Notes: a model not told the origin generated them from the sequence alone. 47,051 nucleotides of DNA from Bugula neritina (GCA_964035545.1 CAXIUT010000271.1:1-47051); one strand, 5' to 3'. Counted from the stretch's first letter, positions 11,677-24,353 are shown. Made by a program: numbers and translations.

Positions 11677-14600
11677 ATGAACAATATCAACTTACTTCAG
11701 CACTTCCTACAACTACAGCAACAGGAAGATATGCTTCACAATCCAAAATTGATCCATCAGTTTCCCATTGACCAACAAATCGACTTCTAAAACTGCCTCA
11801 AATACCCAACATCGAAACAGTTGAAAGCAGTGATTGATACCAAAAAGTAAAAGATAAATTTTAGTCCTTTACTCTTTCAAGGCTATTAATAGCTACTAGC
11901 GATGTGTGTCTGTGAGTAATAAAAATCAGTTTGTGCTAAAATCATCACAGCTAAAGATACAGGTATGTTATATATGATGTAGTTGTCGAGTGTTTTGATT
12001 GTCAGGAAGACCCGACTTGTATTATTTGCATGGAATGCTTTAAAAATGGAAATCATAAAGGTCACCGAGTTAGATTTTCATCAGCTGGTGAAGGATGTTG
12101 TGATTGTGGGGACATTGAAGCATGGAAAGAGTAAGGGTTCTGTTCAAAACATACAGGTAAAGCAACAGAGGTAGATCTATCGGAGTAATAAAAAATGAAA
12201 AGTAAAGACATGCTCTCTGAAATATATTTTTTCTATACTTGGTTTAAACTTACAGGAAATAAAAGTGTTAATGAATACTTCAAGGCTTTTATCAAATTTC
12301 TTTAAGAAATGATCAAACAAGGAATAAAAGGAATCAAAATTATTTCTATATTTCTTGAACAACCTCTTTCAAAAGGACTTAGTCTATGTAGTAAATTGAT
12401 AAATCCTATTATTAATCAGTTAATGAACTTGGATTTTGTGTCTAGAAACGAATTCAAAGAATGGTAACATCTGTTTATCAAGTTGTTTCCTTATTACCCC
12501 TTTAAACAACTCCTAATGTCTTCTTACATTAAAAATTATTCCAATGTATACTCATCAATGAAATCTGATGCAATGTCAATAGCTTGCCAAATCATGACTT
12601 CATACAAACTAGTTGAAGACTATGCTAATTCACCTCAAGCAACACCAATAACTATACAAGAAAGTGCTAACATCGATCAGGTGTATCATCTTACTCGAAT
12701 GCTGACCTATGATTTGAAGAATATCAATCGATTACATGGAGATGCTACTTCTACATATTGGAAAATGTTGATCAATCAAGGGATAGAGAAGATATTTGGA
12801 TTCTACTAATCTCTTAAAGCATAGACTAGAAAATAGAAATAAGCAGCAATTGTGCAAGAAAATAAGCGAAAAAATAAAAAGAAAGTATTGAAAAAGAAAA
12901 AGATAGAAATTGAAACATTCGGTAGTGTAGATGCAAATTATCTGTATTATTAAAATATAGATTAAAACTAACCTGAAGACGATACCTCTTTTGATCTGAT
13001 GAACTTCTTGTTAAGATAAAACAAAAAAATATAAGTCGAATTCTCTCTTCTTGAAGAAGTACTTTAGATATTACCCATCATAAATTAAGAACTTTTGCTA
13101 ACTTTGATCAAGTCACTATTTGCTTTGATTATCAAGTAGATCAAAAAATAAGATGATTTGATTATCTTTAGGCCATATGAAAGACTTCTTGGCTTAGTTC
13201 TTTTCTTCTATGCCAAACAAACTCCATATTTGTTGTCAAATCCATAATAAGTAAAATAGACAATTCGTGATGCAGTTAAACTCAATTAATAATAATGGTA
13301 ATACTATCTCGTCAAAATACAATAGAGAATGATGTAGACTTTAGGTTTCTTTTCTCATATACAATCATGTGAAACTTATGGATATCAAACCAGTTTTTAT
13401 ACTTATATTGTCTTGTACTCATCAAAATATAGTCTGTTAGGACATAGTGATGTACTATTGTTGAAAGAGTTGATGCTTTTAGGAAATAAGTAGCTTTAAA
13501 TTGATTTTGGTAAAATAAGTAAAATAGAAAGGTTAGAACCATCTAATAGTTGGAATCTTAGAGCAATAGAGAGCTTAGTAGCAGATATAGGACTACTATA
13601 TATTGGAAATTTACCAGAAATATATGTATCTTATTATTCTTAAAGATATGCTGAACCACCTCAATGGATCCAACACTAAACCAGAAGATTATTCAATAAA
13701 TTCATAACTGCAGAAGAAAGTTCAGTCACTTTATAAAGAGTTGCTTAATTTGCTTCTGGATTTATATTAAGATAGTCAGATGATAAAGAAAATATAAAGA
13801 GTTATTTGAAAGAATTATGTCACTTCAACAAATAGAAAAGAATATTTTAGCTATTACCAAATAATACTGATAAAGAGTCTATTAATTTTCAAGATTTTGC
13901 ATGTAGAGCTAAAGTATAAAACAAAACAAAATAAATACTACCACCTTAAAACACATTACAATTTATTGATAAAGCTAATAAAATCATTCTTATAAAGTTA
14001 TGGAACCAAAAAAATATCTAATCTCTTTGCAATATTCTATTGTAAATTCATGACTAAGTCTAAAAATCTAAAATTTATGAACAATTTCTATCATATATTT
14101 CTATTCCTTGTAAACTTTAGTATCTTTTGAGATAAATATAAGTAAATTCAGATGTTTATGCAAAACTGACTGAATTACTATTCACTTTTTAGGTTTCTGG
14201 AGATGTAAGGAAAGGTTTAGGAGGGCTAGCTAAGAGCTTATCACCTATTCTACAAGACAGTCAGAGTTCTAATTAAGACCTTAAAGAACAAAAATAAGAA
14301 ATGAAAAGAAAAAAGATGAAGAAATTATAATAATTAAAGAAGAAAAGATAAAATAACATGTAAAAGATAAAAGAAGTTCATGAGATTGAAGCAATGCAGG
14401 AGTAAGGTGGATCAGATGAGTGTGTTATTTGTCGTAAAAGTGGAGATAACCTTGTTTGGGTATCAAAAATGGTGATAAGAAATTTCTAAAAGATTATGGG
14501 TTTTGGTAAAGGTGTCCTTGGTCTTTCATTTACAAGTTGCTACCATTCTTTCCATTAATAATGCATCATGAAAAATGCAATTAAAAGAAGTACTCATGGC

Positions 14601-15773
14601 TTTCTTTTCAGATGTCCAGTATGTCGGGCAATTGGTAGTGTATATTTTAACTTAAAGACAGAGTAGGTTACATAAAAATGTTTTTAAAGAATACTTCATG
14701 TAGCTATGACAATGAGATAATATGCTTCTTTTGATATCTATGAAGAACTGTTCAAATGTTTTTATAATTATGTTCTTTTAGGATATTTGTAACCCGAATA
14801 TACCAGACAGAAAAGACTGAAATTATACCAGCAGATAGTTAATTTATTATGTCAGAATAAACTACTTCCTGATATATAAAATATAATGAAAAAGAATGAA
14901 GAGAATCAGATCAACTTGAGACCGAAATCGATACCAAACAAAAATAAAGTGAACTTAAAGGAGGTATAGGTTGGATAGGAGGATTATGGAAGTGACTATC
15001 TGGAGCTAGATTCTGATGAGGAAGATGATTTGGAAAGATTATATGACTATTAGCGAGAAAAGAGAAGATAAAAATAAGAGTATGAAAGAAAGAAGAAGTA
15101 ATAAGCCAGGAGGAAGAGATAACAAATGAAATAATAAAAAGAATTGAAAAAGAAATAAAATAAGAATATGCCAACTCCTATTTTTTACTATACTGTCAAA
15201 AGAATAGCTCAATATATCTTGAAAAAAATAAAAAAGAATACCAATAGTATGATATCTGAAGAGCAGTAGCTAAAGTAAAAAAATTAACTGATTCCAGTTG
15301 TAAATGAACATTCTTCATGGATTCCTGAGTCTTGGCTAGTTACTCTTGTCGACTAACTTCTAAACTAACAAACTCAACCTACTTTTGATTGGATTCCACC
15401 AAACCTAATTCTAATTATCGACCTTCCTCAACAATACTACTGGGATATGAGCGAGAGTGCTTGTGATTAATGTAAATAGGTATGTAGTGATATGATGATT
15501 TGTATGCTATGCAAGTGGAAAGGTTGTCTGAATAACTGCAAGCGATAGGGCATCAAGAGACATAACAAGAAGTAACATGGATAGAATGGTGCTTTCTTTA
15601 GGTTGAGAGATGCAGTTGCTTATTTGATAGGTCCGAGTTAGTTGTCGAAAATCGGATGTTTGTATACTAACTAATGGGGATAAGAATTCAAACAATCTCA
15701 CAACTGGAATGAGTACTTGCTACAAAAAGATGTGAAAGATAAGGTGGTAAAAATGTTGATAAAGAATGAGTGA
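11677..15773 (+). CDS. UBR-family N-recognin E3 ubiquitin ligase
   Basis: 1358 residues, intact apart from one 20-nt intron (11963-11982). The UBR box at about residues 76-154 shows the zinc pattern ECFDCQEDPTCIICMECF, HKGHRVRFSSAGEGCCDCGD and EAWKEEGFCSKH, which in UBR1-type ligases binds destabilising N-terminal residues. A long helical middle follows. A RING finger at about 907-990 (ECVICRKSGDN ... SCYHSFHEECI ... RCPVCR) recruits the E2. A long basic coiled segment precedes a C-terminal cysteine-rich cap (residues about 1250-1350: CDECKEVCSD, MICMLCKWKGCL, ENGAFFRLRDA), matching the UBR winged/UBLC-type tail. The order UBR box - RING - C-terminal cap is that of N-degron ligases. The size is somewhat below yeast Ubr1. 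Likely cytosolic proteolysis by the N-degron pathway. Confidence 0.93.
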
Positions 15774-16248
15774 TTATTGATTTATCAGAAATTAATCTAT
15801 CAAACAATATTGTGTTATCAAGATTTTTTTCTTATTAAAATGTTTAAATAACCAAGTTGATTTTTAGAAGAGTTGATCTCGAACTTTTAAAGTTTCAAGA
15901 CCTGAATCATCATTTAGTCTATTTTTGATATTAGATTCTCAGCTATTATTAACTTTGAATCAAACAATTTTTAATGACTCATGACATCAATCTATTACTA
16001 ACGAACTTTTTTATCACTTAAAGCTGTTAATGGATCTTATTTAAGCTTTTAGATTTTATTAAATAGATAAAACAGAATTGCTCAGAAATATATTAAATAT
16101 AAAAAATTATCAATAAGAGAAGATATGCAAATAAACTTGATTAATTTACAATTACTATTGAGAAAAAATCTATTTGGAATATTTTTAAAAATAGACTTAA
16201 TTTTACTATAAATATTATTAAAAGCCTCAATTTCATAATTAAAATTAG
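15774..16248. other. Intergenic, 475 bp
   Basis: AT-rich spacer between tandem plus-strand genes. All frames are broken by TGA/TCA at short intervals. No repeat or RNA gene seen. Confidence 0.5.
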
Positions 16249-17052
16249 ATGAAGAAGACTACTCTTATTCAATTATTTATTCTGTTTCTCATAATTTCTC
16301 TAACTCAACAACAAGGTGGAGGTGGTGGAGGTGGTGGAGGCGGAGGCGGAGGTGGAGGTGGAGGCGGTGGTGGTGGAGGTGGGGGAGGTGGTTGTGCAGA
16401 AGATGATTAATAATGCAAATAAAGGGCTAGAGTTGCTGGAATTGTTCTTGGATCTATTTTCGGAGGAATTATTGTCATAGGTCTCCTTGTTTTTTTTATT
16501 CGTGAGGGTTGTAAATGCTATTAGCAATCTAAAATGCGAGAAAGATCAATAATATTATACAGATAGAAGTATTCTCAGAAATAATACAATTAGATCAGCG
16601 AAGAAGAGTTTTAGATGAACTTTTCTAACTTTTAGAATCTTCTTAAAGGAGTTTCTACAAAAGACAGCTCATTTACCTACAAACAAACATCCAATATAAG
16701 GGAAGTTTAAATCTCCTAAGTTTAAAGTACAAAAAGGAGTCCTGTTAATTATGATTTATCTATCAAAGGGTCTGATTATTTTGGTAGCTGGTGTGGAGAA
16801 GGCGGATACTTGATGACTTCAAATGGCTTAGTATTCTGGATGCTTAAAAATTACAATAATGCAGCAAAAGCTGGACAAACTGGAGCATGGCACACTCTAG
16901 TTTATGAGTCCACTTCTATTAGGGCTTAGGAAGTCAAAGGAAAATGGTTCTACTAAAGCTTCTAAACTTCTTATTCATACTCAGGAACATGGATTTTATC
17001 AAAAATATCAAAGAAAATCCTCGGAGAAACCAGTGAAAAATTAGAACAATGA
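16249..17052 (+). CDS. Poly-glycine single-pass membrane protein
   Basis: 267 residues. A signal peptide (MKKTTLIQLFILFLIISLTQ) is followed by QQ and a run of 26 consecutive glycines (16315-16392), written with all GGN synonyms but mostly GGT/GGA, so it is a protein-level feature, not only DNA slippage. Then come CAEDDEECKERARVAG and one membrane helix (IVLGSIFGGIIVIGLLVFFI). The cytoplasmic part of about 190 residues ends with a Trp/Gly/Tyr-rich domain (SDYFGSWCGEGGYLMTSNG...) that resembles a small beta domain. Function unknown. Similar Gly-rich signal-anchored proteins exist in ciliates, but I cannot name a family. Confidence 0.8.
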
Positions 17053-17198
17053 TTCATACATTCTTATTTTTAAATACTATTTTATTAATTTTAAAAAATA
17101 AAAATAAAATAAAAATCACTTGATTAAAAAGAATTTATTCATATAAAAACCTTAAGTTCACATTTAATTAATTAAATAAGAATAATAAATATATTTTA

Positions 17199-18101
17199 TC
17201 ATTTAATATATTCAACTTCAATCATCTCATTATGACTTCTGACTTCTTCTTGAGAACATTCATAACCAAACACAAGGCCTTTTATCTTAGATATGAACTC
17301 AACATGAATTTCTTTCTTTGAATTCTGACTCTAGCACTCACAACTTTCACATTTACTTGGTATTTAAGACCCTTTCGCTATTACAAAGGGACTTGTACAG
17401 ACTGTATATCTCCAATAGCAATTATTGCAGTAGATCTTGATTCCTTTAATGCCTTTTCTTCTGCAGAAGGGACAAAAGTTGTTCTTTTTAAGCCATTGTC
17501 CAATGCAACCTGGGTGAAATTGATGTCGACAAAAAAGCTAGCAAGTTGGATTTTATTCCAAACAAATACTACAAACTACATCTTTGTTATTGAATTTGTT
17601 TTCTTTTAGAGCATTTTTGGACCATTTCAGTTGAGATATATGATGACTTAGCTATTTCTCTTCTTTCCACTAGACAGAAGTCAATTATGGCTTTATGCTT
17701 CTTACAGCTCTTTTTTCTTTGAAATAATCACAGATATTGCAGCCACAGACAAGTAGAAAGCATAAAAGGATCAAAGCCAAGCTACTACTAGCTATAGTTA
17801 TCACCAAAAGAGTTGTATTGCTTGAACTTTGTTTCACTCCACTGGCTTTACAAAGAAACAAAATTTCTAGACTAGCGTTTTAGTGATCTCGATAATGGTT
17901 GTTGCAACAAGTTTCAAGACAAAAGGTCCAGTTGTTGATTTGTTGGAGGGGAGTGGAACAATGTTAGAAAGTAAAGGAAGGGGCAAGAGTGTAGTAGAAG
18001 GTACATTGGGTGCTTTTGATATAAGTACTTTAGGTTTCTTGCTCATTGGCTTGCACTACGAGTAAAACCAGCATAAAGCAGATCAATTTTATTTTGTACA
18101 T
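17199..18101 (-). CDS. RING-H2 transmembrane E3 ubiquitin ligase
   Basis: 300 residues, no intron. Signal peptide (MYKIKLICFMLVLLVVQA), a Cys-rich luminal domain (about residues 20-95, with seven or eight cysteines in CSTPLQQINNWTFCLETCCN and its surroundings and NxT/NxS sites), one membrane helix at about 97-121, then a RING-H2 finger at 177-213: CSICLEENPTCELFCRHQFH ... CIGQWL ... CPFCRR. A second set of cysteine pairs after the RING (CNNCYW, CESCEC) may bind another zinc. The architecture resembles ectodomain-TM-RING-H2 ligases of the secretory pathway (ATL or PA-TM-RING like). Glu residues in the finger are written both GAA and TAA. Confidence 0.9.
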
Positions 18102-18232
18102 CTTTCCGTTTTATATTTCAATCTTAAAAATCTTATGTAAATGAAAATTACTATAACATATTCAAAATCATTCCTAACCTTCCAATAATTCATTTAAATG
18201 CGATAGGTAGCAGCCAGAATCTTTCTATAGCT

Positions 18233-18691
18233 TCATTAGATATGTTTCTTACTACATCTTTAAAGCTTATAAACTGCCATTGAGAAGGTACATTTGGACA
18301 TCGACATCTTTGCTTTTTTGACTATCTCCTTCTTCTTTTCTGTTAATTGCTTTGAAAAGGGAGCTTTTTGTGAGTTTACTTCCACTGGTGAATTTTGATT
18401 TCTTTGAATGATTACTTTTGGCTGTATTGTTATGATATTTCTATTAAAGATAGGCTTCAATAAGTTCACTTTATGTTTCTTTTGGAACTACTGTGCAAAT
18501 GCTTTTTCTTTTATGCTGCTGCATATTGAATTTATAATTATTGATACTATCAGAACTAATAAAATAAACAAAAGATAATTATCATATAGTAGATTATTTA
18601 GCTGCTTTATTTTATTGTAATTCCTGATCTATTATTCTTTTATTAAGTTCCATTTAAATTTAATTTTATCCTTAAGTGTGTACTGACTCAT
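18233..18691 (-). CDS. Hypothetical single-pass membrane protein
   Basis: 152 residues from MSQYTLKDKIKFKWNLIKEE; a hydrophobic helix (NYLLFILLVLIVSIIINSIC) is followed by a basic C-terminal tail rich in Lys and Gln. The frame stays free of TCA on the plus strand for another 380 bp upstream, and a good upstream start (MYMVLGSAFIDFGILLEK, ATG at 18768) would join it if one base is missing in an A run near 18713, so the N-terminus is uncertain. No family recognised. It sits between the RING-H2 gene and a divergent gene. Confidence 0.55.
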
Positions 18692-18987
18692 GTCCTTTTT
18701 CAAATACTCCGTGTTTTTTCCAAAAGAATACCAAAGTCGATAAAGGCAGACCCCAATACCATATACATCTTACCCAACTATCACTTTGATAGTATTGAAG
18801 ACATTGCGCTAACTCAGTTGTTTAACTATGTATGAGATAGTGATATATTACAACAAAGAGGTTAATAAAAAAATCGAAAGATAGTTTGTATTGAAGAAGA
18901 TATTTTTTATAGATAGTTTATTCTTCTCTATCGTAAATAATTAAGAAGCAACAAGAAAAGATAGAGATAACTAAAAATATTAACCAT

Positions 18988-19439
18988 ATGCAGTTGATAA
19001 ACCACCACTATGATAAAGTACAATTCCACCCATTTAGAAGTGATAGAAAGGTTTGGCCTTACTAGAGAATAAAATCAAGACTCTTGAGGGAAGTTATCTT
19101 GATCATAATCCAAAAATAAACAAAAAAGACAAACAATTTGATCTCATTCTAGCCTGCAGTAAAAAACTTTTATGTCAAAAAAGTAAAGTCTTGAGAAAGA
19201 CGATTGAACAGATGAGTACATCGAGCTGTTTCTAACAGAACAAGATTGTGATATCCATAGAGAAGAAGATAAGCTAAAGGAGTAATCCAACTACCTATTA
19301 AGAGAGAGATTAGCATGAGAGAGGAGACTAGAAGGAGTATTAATTAGTGGTCATTAAGATACCATTGCTTATAGATGAGATAGATGATGAAAGGAAGGAT
19401 TATGATGCCTAATTTTTACATTTATAATATAGATTTTGA
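18988..19439 (+). CDS. Hypothetical 140-aa charged protein, one 29-nt intron
   Basis: Exon 1 is 18988-19017; the intron 19018-19046 (GTACAATTCC...GATAG, 29 nt) removes an in-frame TGA and restores the frame; exon 2 runs to TGA at 19437. The product is mixed helical/charged (KGLALLENKIKTLEGSYL ... DQFD-like stretches) with an acidic C-terminus (LIDEIDDERKDYDAEFLHLE). Length divides by three after splicing. A shorter 20-nt splice would leave a stop, so the longer intron is preferred. No family recognised. Confidence 0.55.
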
Positions 19440-20151
19440 TATTCATGAAGGCTCAATGATGATAATTTCATCAATACTATCAAGATAAGCTTATAATTTT
19501 TTCAAAAATTAATCACTATTAACCCAATCATGATCATAAAAAGGTTAAATTAACTCTTTATCAATTTTATTGATCATATAAAAGCTAATATTTATCCATT
19601 TAATCAATTAAACTGAATAACTTCATTGAAACCTGATAAAAAATACAATTCTTCACATTTTAGACATCTTTAAAATAAGTTTTAACTATTTTTAGCTTGA
19701 ATTTAAAAGGTTTTAAAAATAGTAGGCAATTACTTATATTTTATTTTCTTGATTTTAGTTCCAGAATTCTTCAATTATAATTTTAAAAAATCAAATAGAG
19801 CTTCTTTACTTTTTAAGATATTTTTATTTATCATCAATATGCTTTGAATAATTAGTTAATCTAATTTTTTTTGAAGAATTAACATTTGAAAAAGAAAAGC
19901 TTAAACTCACAGATAAAAACTTCGGTCCTCAGAAATTATTTGTTGATTTTTTCTATCATTAATTTTCTTTCTTATTAATATTTTGACGCTTCTTTAAAAA
20001 AGACAAATGTTTTGATAATTATTGATCATCTTCAAAACTTAAATTATTAATACGATAACTCTAAAGAACAGATAAAATTTAAATAAGCTCATTCGATCTT
20101 ATTAGAACTATTTTGGATAAAAATATATTGTAAATCACTTTAATCTTCAAA
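19440..20151. other. Intergenic, 712 bp
   Basis: Between the 3' ends of convergent genes. Very AT-rich, with many TGATCA-like words and TCA/TGA in every frame; no frame above about 110 codons, no tandem repeat and no RNA gene recognised. Confidence 0.5.
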
Positions 20152-20865
20152 TCAATTCAAAATTGCATTTGAAAGGGTTCGAATACTGGTCAAATTATGA
20201 GCCATTACTCCTCTTTTAGCTTTCTTTGAAGTCAAGAGGCTTGTTAGAACATTATCTTTAAGAAAAGAATCAAAAAGACACCTCAAAATGATTGACTCTT
20301 CTCTAAACTAATCTACATTAATAAATAGGTTTTTGATCATCGGTATCCTTATATATTTCTTAACATCGATATTGAGATTCTAAAACCAACTAATAAATCC
20401 TTCTAAGTTTAGTTGAAGTTGATGCTTTGAAATAACAGACTAAATAATTGAAGAATAATGAGTGATAATGATCTGAAGGCGTCTAAAAAACATTCTAAGG
20501 AGATTAGAGTTCGCATTTCTTCCCTCTTTTTGATCATAGACTTGCTGTTAAATTTTTCTCTTGTGATTTTTTGTTTTAATTGGTTTAATAGTTTTAAAAC
20601 ATTTTTTTTAAGTTGTTTGATTTTCCAAAACTTTCTCAATATTTTATTAAACGAAAGACATCTCTTCCTGATAATTTTCAACCTTGACTTCTTGTTATTC
20701 GAGTGGAAGGATTGATAAGTCGACTGAGTTTTCGATATTAAGTTTAAGTTTTTTATTTAGACATTGAGTGCAAGCAAAATAAGAGTTTTGAAATATTGAG
20801 TAATTATAGTCCGATATATTTGGAAGTCCATAAAAGATAGGATATTTGTAGCTAGGTTACGTCAT
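20152..20865 (-). CDS. Hypothetical 237-aa helical protein
   Basis: Open from MTEPSYKYPIFYGLPNISDY to TGA, no intron. The N-terminus is Tyr/Pro-rich with a CTQC pair; the middle is Lys/Glu-rich and disordered; the last 110 residues (from LLRMFFRRLQIIITHYSS) form an amphipathic, probably folded helical domain. I do not recognise it. Another long frame abuts it upstream (20866 to about 21348), ending in a TGA that overlaps this ATG; if one base is missing in the A run at the junction the two would form one protein of about 400 residues. The conservative start is used here. Confidence 0.65.
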
Positions 20866-21624
20866 TTTTATTCAGAGTAGATGAGAATTGTTCTTAGGAG
20901 AACCGAAATTTTAATTATTATATTACAACTTAGCTTTTGTACTTAATAACACAAAAATGCTCTAAAGAGATTTTTTAAAAGGATGTCTCTTTAGAAATTA
21001 ATAACATCATATTTCCTTGATAATTTAACCCTTTTTATTGAACTTGAGTCATGAGAACATTTTTTAGGATTTTCTAGATTTTTATCTCTGAATAAAATGT
21101 TTTTCAACAAAGCGATTTTCTAAAATTTATAAACTTCAGTGTTAAAAAAAGAAGTTTTGATACCTAAGAGTGATTTTATATTAGATTTTATCAAAGTAAT
21201 TTAAGTTAATAAACTCTAATTGATCAAAACAAAGCTGATCAAAGATACTTATACTTTAACAAGGAATATTATGAGTTTAACTTTCCCGAATATATAAGAA
21301 AAAATAATTCTATTTTATTGAAGTTGTGAGGTGAGATTTTAATCAAATATTCAAAAAAAAAATTGAAAAACTTTAAACAATAAATGCTTCTAAAGATAAA
21401 ATAGGTCGAAAAACTCAAATATTAGAAATATTTAGCAACAAGTTAATATTTTAAACAATTTATTGATCATTGATTCAAGTTTCATTATTATATATCAATT
21501 TAATTCTAAACTTATCAATTAATTGAAAAGTTGGTCAATAATAACTCACTGATAATTAAAAATAGTCAAATTTTAAATTTTATTTCATCATAATTCTTAA
21601 TGTTTTAAATTATTAAATGAATTA
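20866..21624. other. Spacer of 759 bp with an unassigned minus-strand open frame
   Basis: A minus-strand frame is open for about 160 codons (about 21348 to 20866) but has no ATG. It could be an N-terminal extension of the neighbouring gene, a lost exon, or chance in AT-rich DNA with a single stop codon. The remainder is AT-rich with no recognisable feature. Confidence 0.35.
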
Positions 21625-22626
21625 TCATTCCATGAAGTTTAATTAAATATGAGAGTCAAATTCTGATACATTTCTGACTGTGTCTGATGATAAAGAGATA
21701 TCAGAGGCGTCTTTTGAGTTTTCAATCTTTTTCAATGCCTTTTAGGTCAGTTTAGGCATATAAACTAAATAGTTTTTAGTCTCCAGGTACTCGTTTTTAT
21801 GAGATATCTTATCTTCTTTTAAGGCACAAATTGAATATTTATTTTTCATAAACCATCTATAAAAGCCTAAAAAGGCTTTTTTATAGAGTTTTTCTTCCTC
21901 ATTTCCAACCTAGTAATCAAACATCTAGTATAGATCGCTCAAACCAATTGTGAGAGGAAGCTTTTTCTTAAAATAAGCTTTTGCTTCTTATGAATCAGCT
22001 ATCTTGAGACGCTTATGAATATTTTAGACCTTTTTAGCATGAGATGTAGAGATGTAGGCCTTGATAGCAAATTTAGCTGAATTTCCACTCACATTTCTTC
22101 TTTAATTTCCCTTGTTAGTTTTTTTCTTCTTTTAAATATCTTCCTTTTTTAATTTAATTTGTGGACTTTTTGAAGATTCAATTTCTTATTTAGAATCTAT
22201 TTTGAGACTTTTCATAGATTAGACTACCTCACTGGGTATAGTGTGATCAAGAATATGTGGATAAAAGTCGTCTGAATCTTCTTTAGGAGATCGGTTGAGA
22301 GGAAACTATTCCTGAGGATGCTTGATCTAGCAGCATAGAGAATTAAAAAACTTCTAGAATTGTGGTATTTGCTGAGGCTAATGAGCCTAAATACCTTCTT
22401 TAAGTAAATCATAATCTTCAATGTTGTTGTTCTAGACATTATCTTCCTTAAAAAGGTTTTATTCTTAGCTTACTTAGGGAGATTTAAGATCAGGAAAAGG
22501 TATTTTTGATCCATCCTTGTAGATAGAGGGCTCTTAGAAGTAGTTGGTGGCTTAATCAATCATCAATTAGAAAAAATATTATAACAATTCTCGGCTCCTA
22601 AGAGCATAGACAAAGAATTTCTTCAT
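21625..22626 (-). CDS. Hypothetical 333-aa protein
   Basis: Single exon, 334 codons including TGA, beginning MKKFFVYALRSRELLEYFFE. An N-terminal helical segment is followed by an acidic Ser/Pro-rich linker (residues about 50-170), a basic Lys-rich stretch, then a helical domain (FAIKAYISTSHAKKVENIHK ... LYKKAFLGFYRWFMKN). The domain pattern suggests a nuclear or cytoskeletal protein, but no family is recognised. The start is the only ATG that includes the hydrophobic first helix. Confidence 0.75.
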
Positions 22627-23001
22627 CTATTACTCTTGTGTTAGATGGAAATTGAATAAAATATACTTCTTTGATTGTTTAATTGAAAATTAAGAAAAAT
22701 TTATTTGCTATTTTGTGAGTTAATATTGACAAATAGCTTTATTATTTATTCTTAAAGTAGGAGTAGATCTATTGTTGAAGATCTAGACAATTTTGACCTC
22801 TTATAAGAAAAATATAGATTTTGGCATATTTTTAAAGTCCATAGTTTACAAATTTATGATAGTCTATAAATAATAACTTCAAAAAATTAGATGTGAATAA
22901 TTTTGCCTTATCAAATACTTTTCATTTGAAAATCGAATAAATATATTCATCATTAGCCACAAAAATATATTTTATTGATTCAAACTGTTTAATAGAAGAA
23001 G
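22627..23001. other. Divergent intergenic, 375 bp
   Basis: Spacer between divergent genes; probably contains both promoters. AT-rich, no coding frame and no repeat that I can support. Confidence 0.45.
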
Positions 23002-23790
23002 ATGAATATAATTATTCCATTTTCTATGATCGAATCCTGTGTCTAGAACTCAAATATAAAACTAAATAGCCATCCAAATATATCAATATAAGACAATAAT
23101 TACTGTTTTGTTAGTCGCAGCTATCGATAGCGTCTCTAGTCATAATGCCGTATCTGTCTTCAATCATAAAAATAGGGAAATTCTTAATTTGTAACCCCAT
23201 GTAACTGCACAGGAAGTGTCAAATATATCCATAAAAATTGTTTCAAATCATGGATATAGAAAAAATGTGATAACTCAAAAGCAAAAGCACTTATTTTTAG
23301 CGATGAAGGGATAGAATGTGAACTTTGCAAGTAAAAATATGAGTATACCTTTGAAATAGAGTAGAAATGTGGCTCTTATGATTACTTTAGAAAATAAATT
23401 CGATTACATAAGGGTTACCTTATATCGTTTATTCTTTTATTTGTGATAGCCATCTGCTTGGTATCAGTTATTGGTTATTTAATCATAATTGATAGGAAAA
23501 AAGAGGATTTTAGTTACTAAAAACCAAGATATTTGCTGGTTTACATCGGTTAGCTTATTGCTCTAGGAATGACAATTTTTGTTGTTTATGAATTTGTTAA
23601 ATTTTTTGCTATGTAAACAGTATATACAGTAAATCCATAGAATAAAAAGAGAAATGAAGATCAAATCAAAGTGAAATAAACTGGACAAATGATAAATGTA
23701 TATGAAACTGGAGCTACCACTATGGCAATCAAAGTAACTCCAACAATCCAAAATAAACCTGGAATTACTAACCATGATAGATTTTCATGA
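23002..23790 (+). CDS. MARCH-type (RING-CH) membrane E3 ubiquitin ligase
   Basis: 262 residues, single exon. A RING-CH (C4HC3) finger spans residues 49-109: CRICL, then PCNCTGSVKYIHKNC, FKSWIEKK and ECELCKEKY. The spacing and the Gly-Ser-x-Lys-Tyr-x-His centre are diagnostic. Two membrane helices follow at about 139-163 and 177-200, then a cytosolic tail of about 60 residues. MARCH ligases ubiquitinate membrane proteins to drive endocytosis or ER quality control. The ATG chosen gives a 48-residue N-terminus in the same frame as the finger; upstream frames carry TGA. Confidence 0.92.
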
Positions 23791-24353
23791 TTTATTTTTT
23801 ATATTTGGTTGATACTAACTTATATCGATAATTAAATTGTTACTCGATCATTTGTCATTAATATCTTAGAAAAACAAGTTGACTCCTATTTTAATATTAT
23901 CTGATTTTTTGATAATACAGATTATATGGGTTTGATTTGTAGTATTTTTTTGATTTTATTTATCTGAATAAAATCTTTGTGACTCAATTGATTGTCAATA
24001 TCATGGTGGATAAGTTCATTTAAAACTTTTCATTTAGTGAACTTCTATTAGTTATTGTGTTGTATTTATCTGCCATTCATCTGATTTGATTTTTTTTCTA
24101 ATATTTGAGGTAAAACCCTCTTTTTTATGATCAATATTTGATTGATAGTTAGTGTATCTGGAGTCAAACAGTAGAAATTCAAGAGTATTTAAGAGGGTTA
24201 TATGGGAGGAGAGAAGTCAAAGTTTGTATTTGGATCTCTTTATTTGGAGGCAAGTTACTTTTTCATTAGTTATATCTTTTTATAATATTGATAAAATTAA
24301 TTTAGATATTGTTAATATTATAAGATTATTAATAAAATAGATTTGAGATACAA
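23791..24353. other. Convergent intergenic, 563 bp
   Basis: 3' flanks of the MARCH gene and of the long lectin-domain gene. T-rich on the plus strand, short frames only, no recognisable repeat or RNA. Confidence 0.5.

Noticed and set aside
20170-20190. GGGTTCGAATAC resembling a tRNA T-loop
   Set aside because: No acceptor or anticodon stem partners nearby; the bases lie in the 3' end of a minus-strand gene.
22857-23001. Upstream start for the MARCH gene at about 22857
   Set aside because: It is in another frame and stops; the ATG at 23002 is in frame with the finger and needs no splice.
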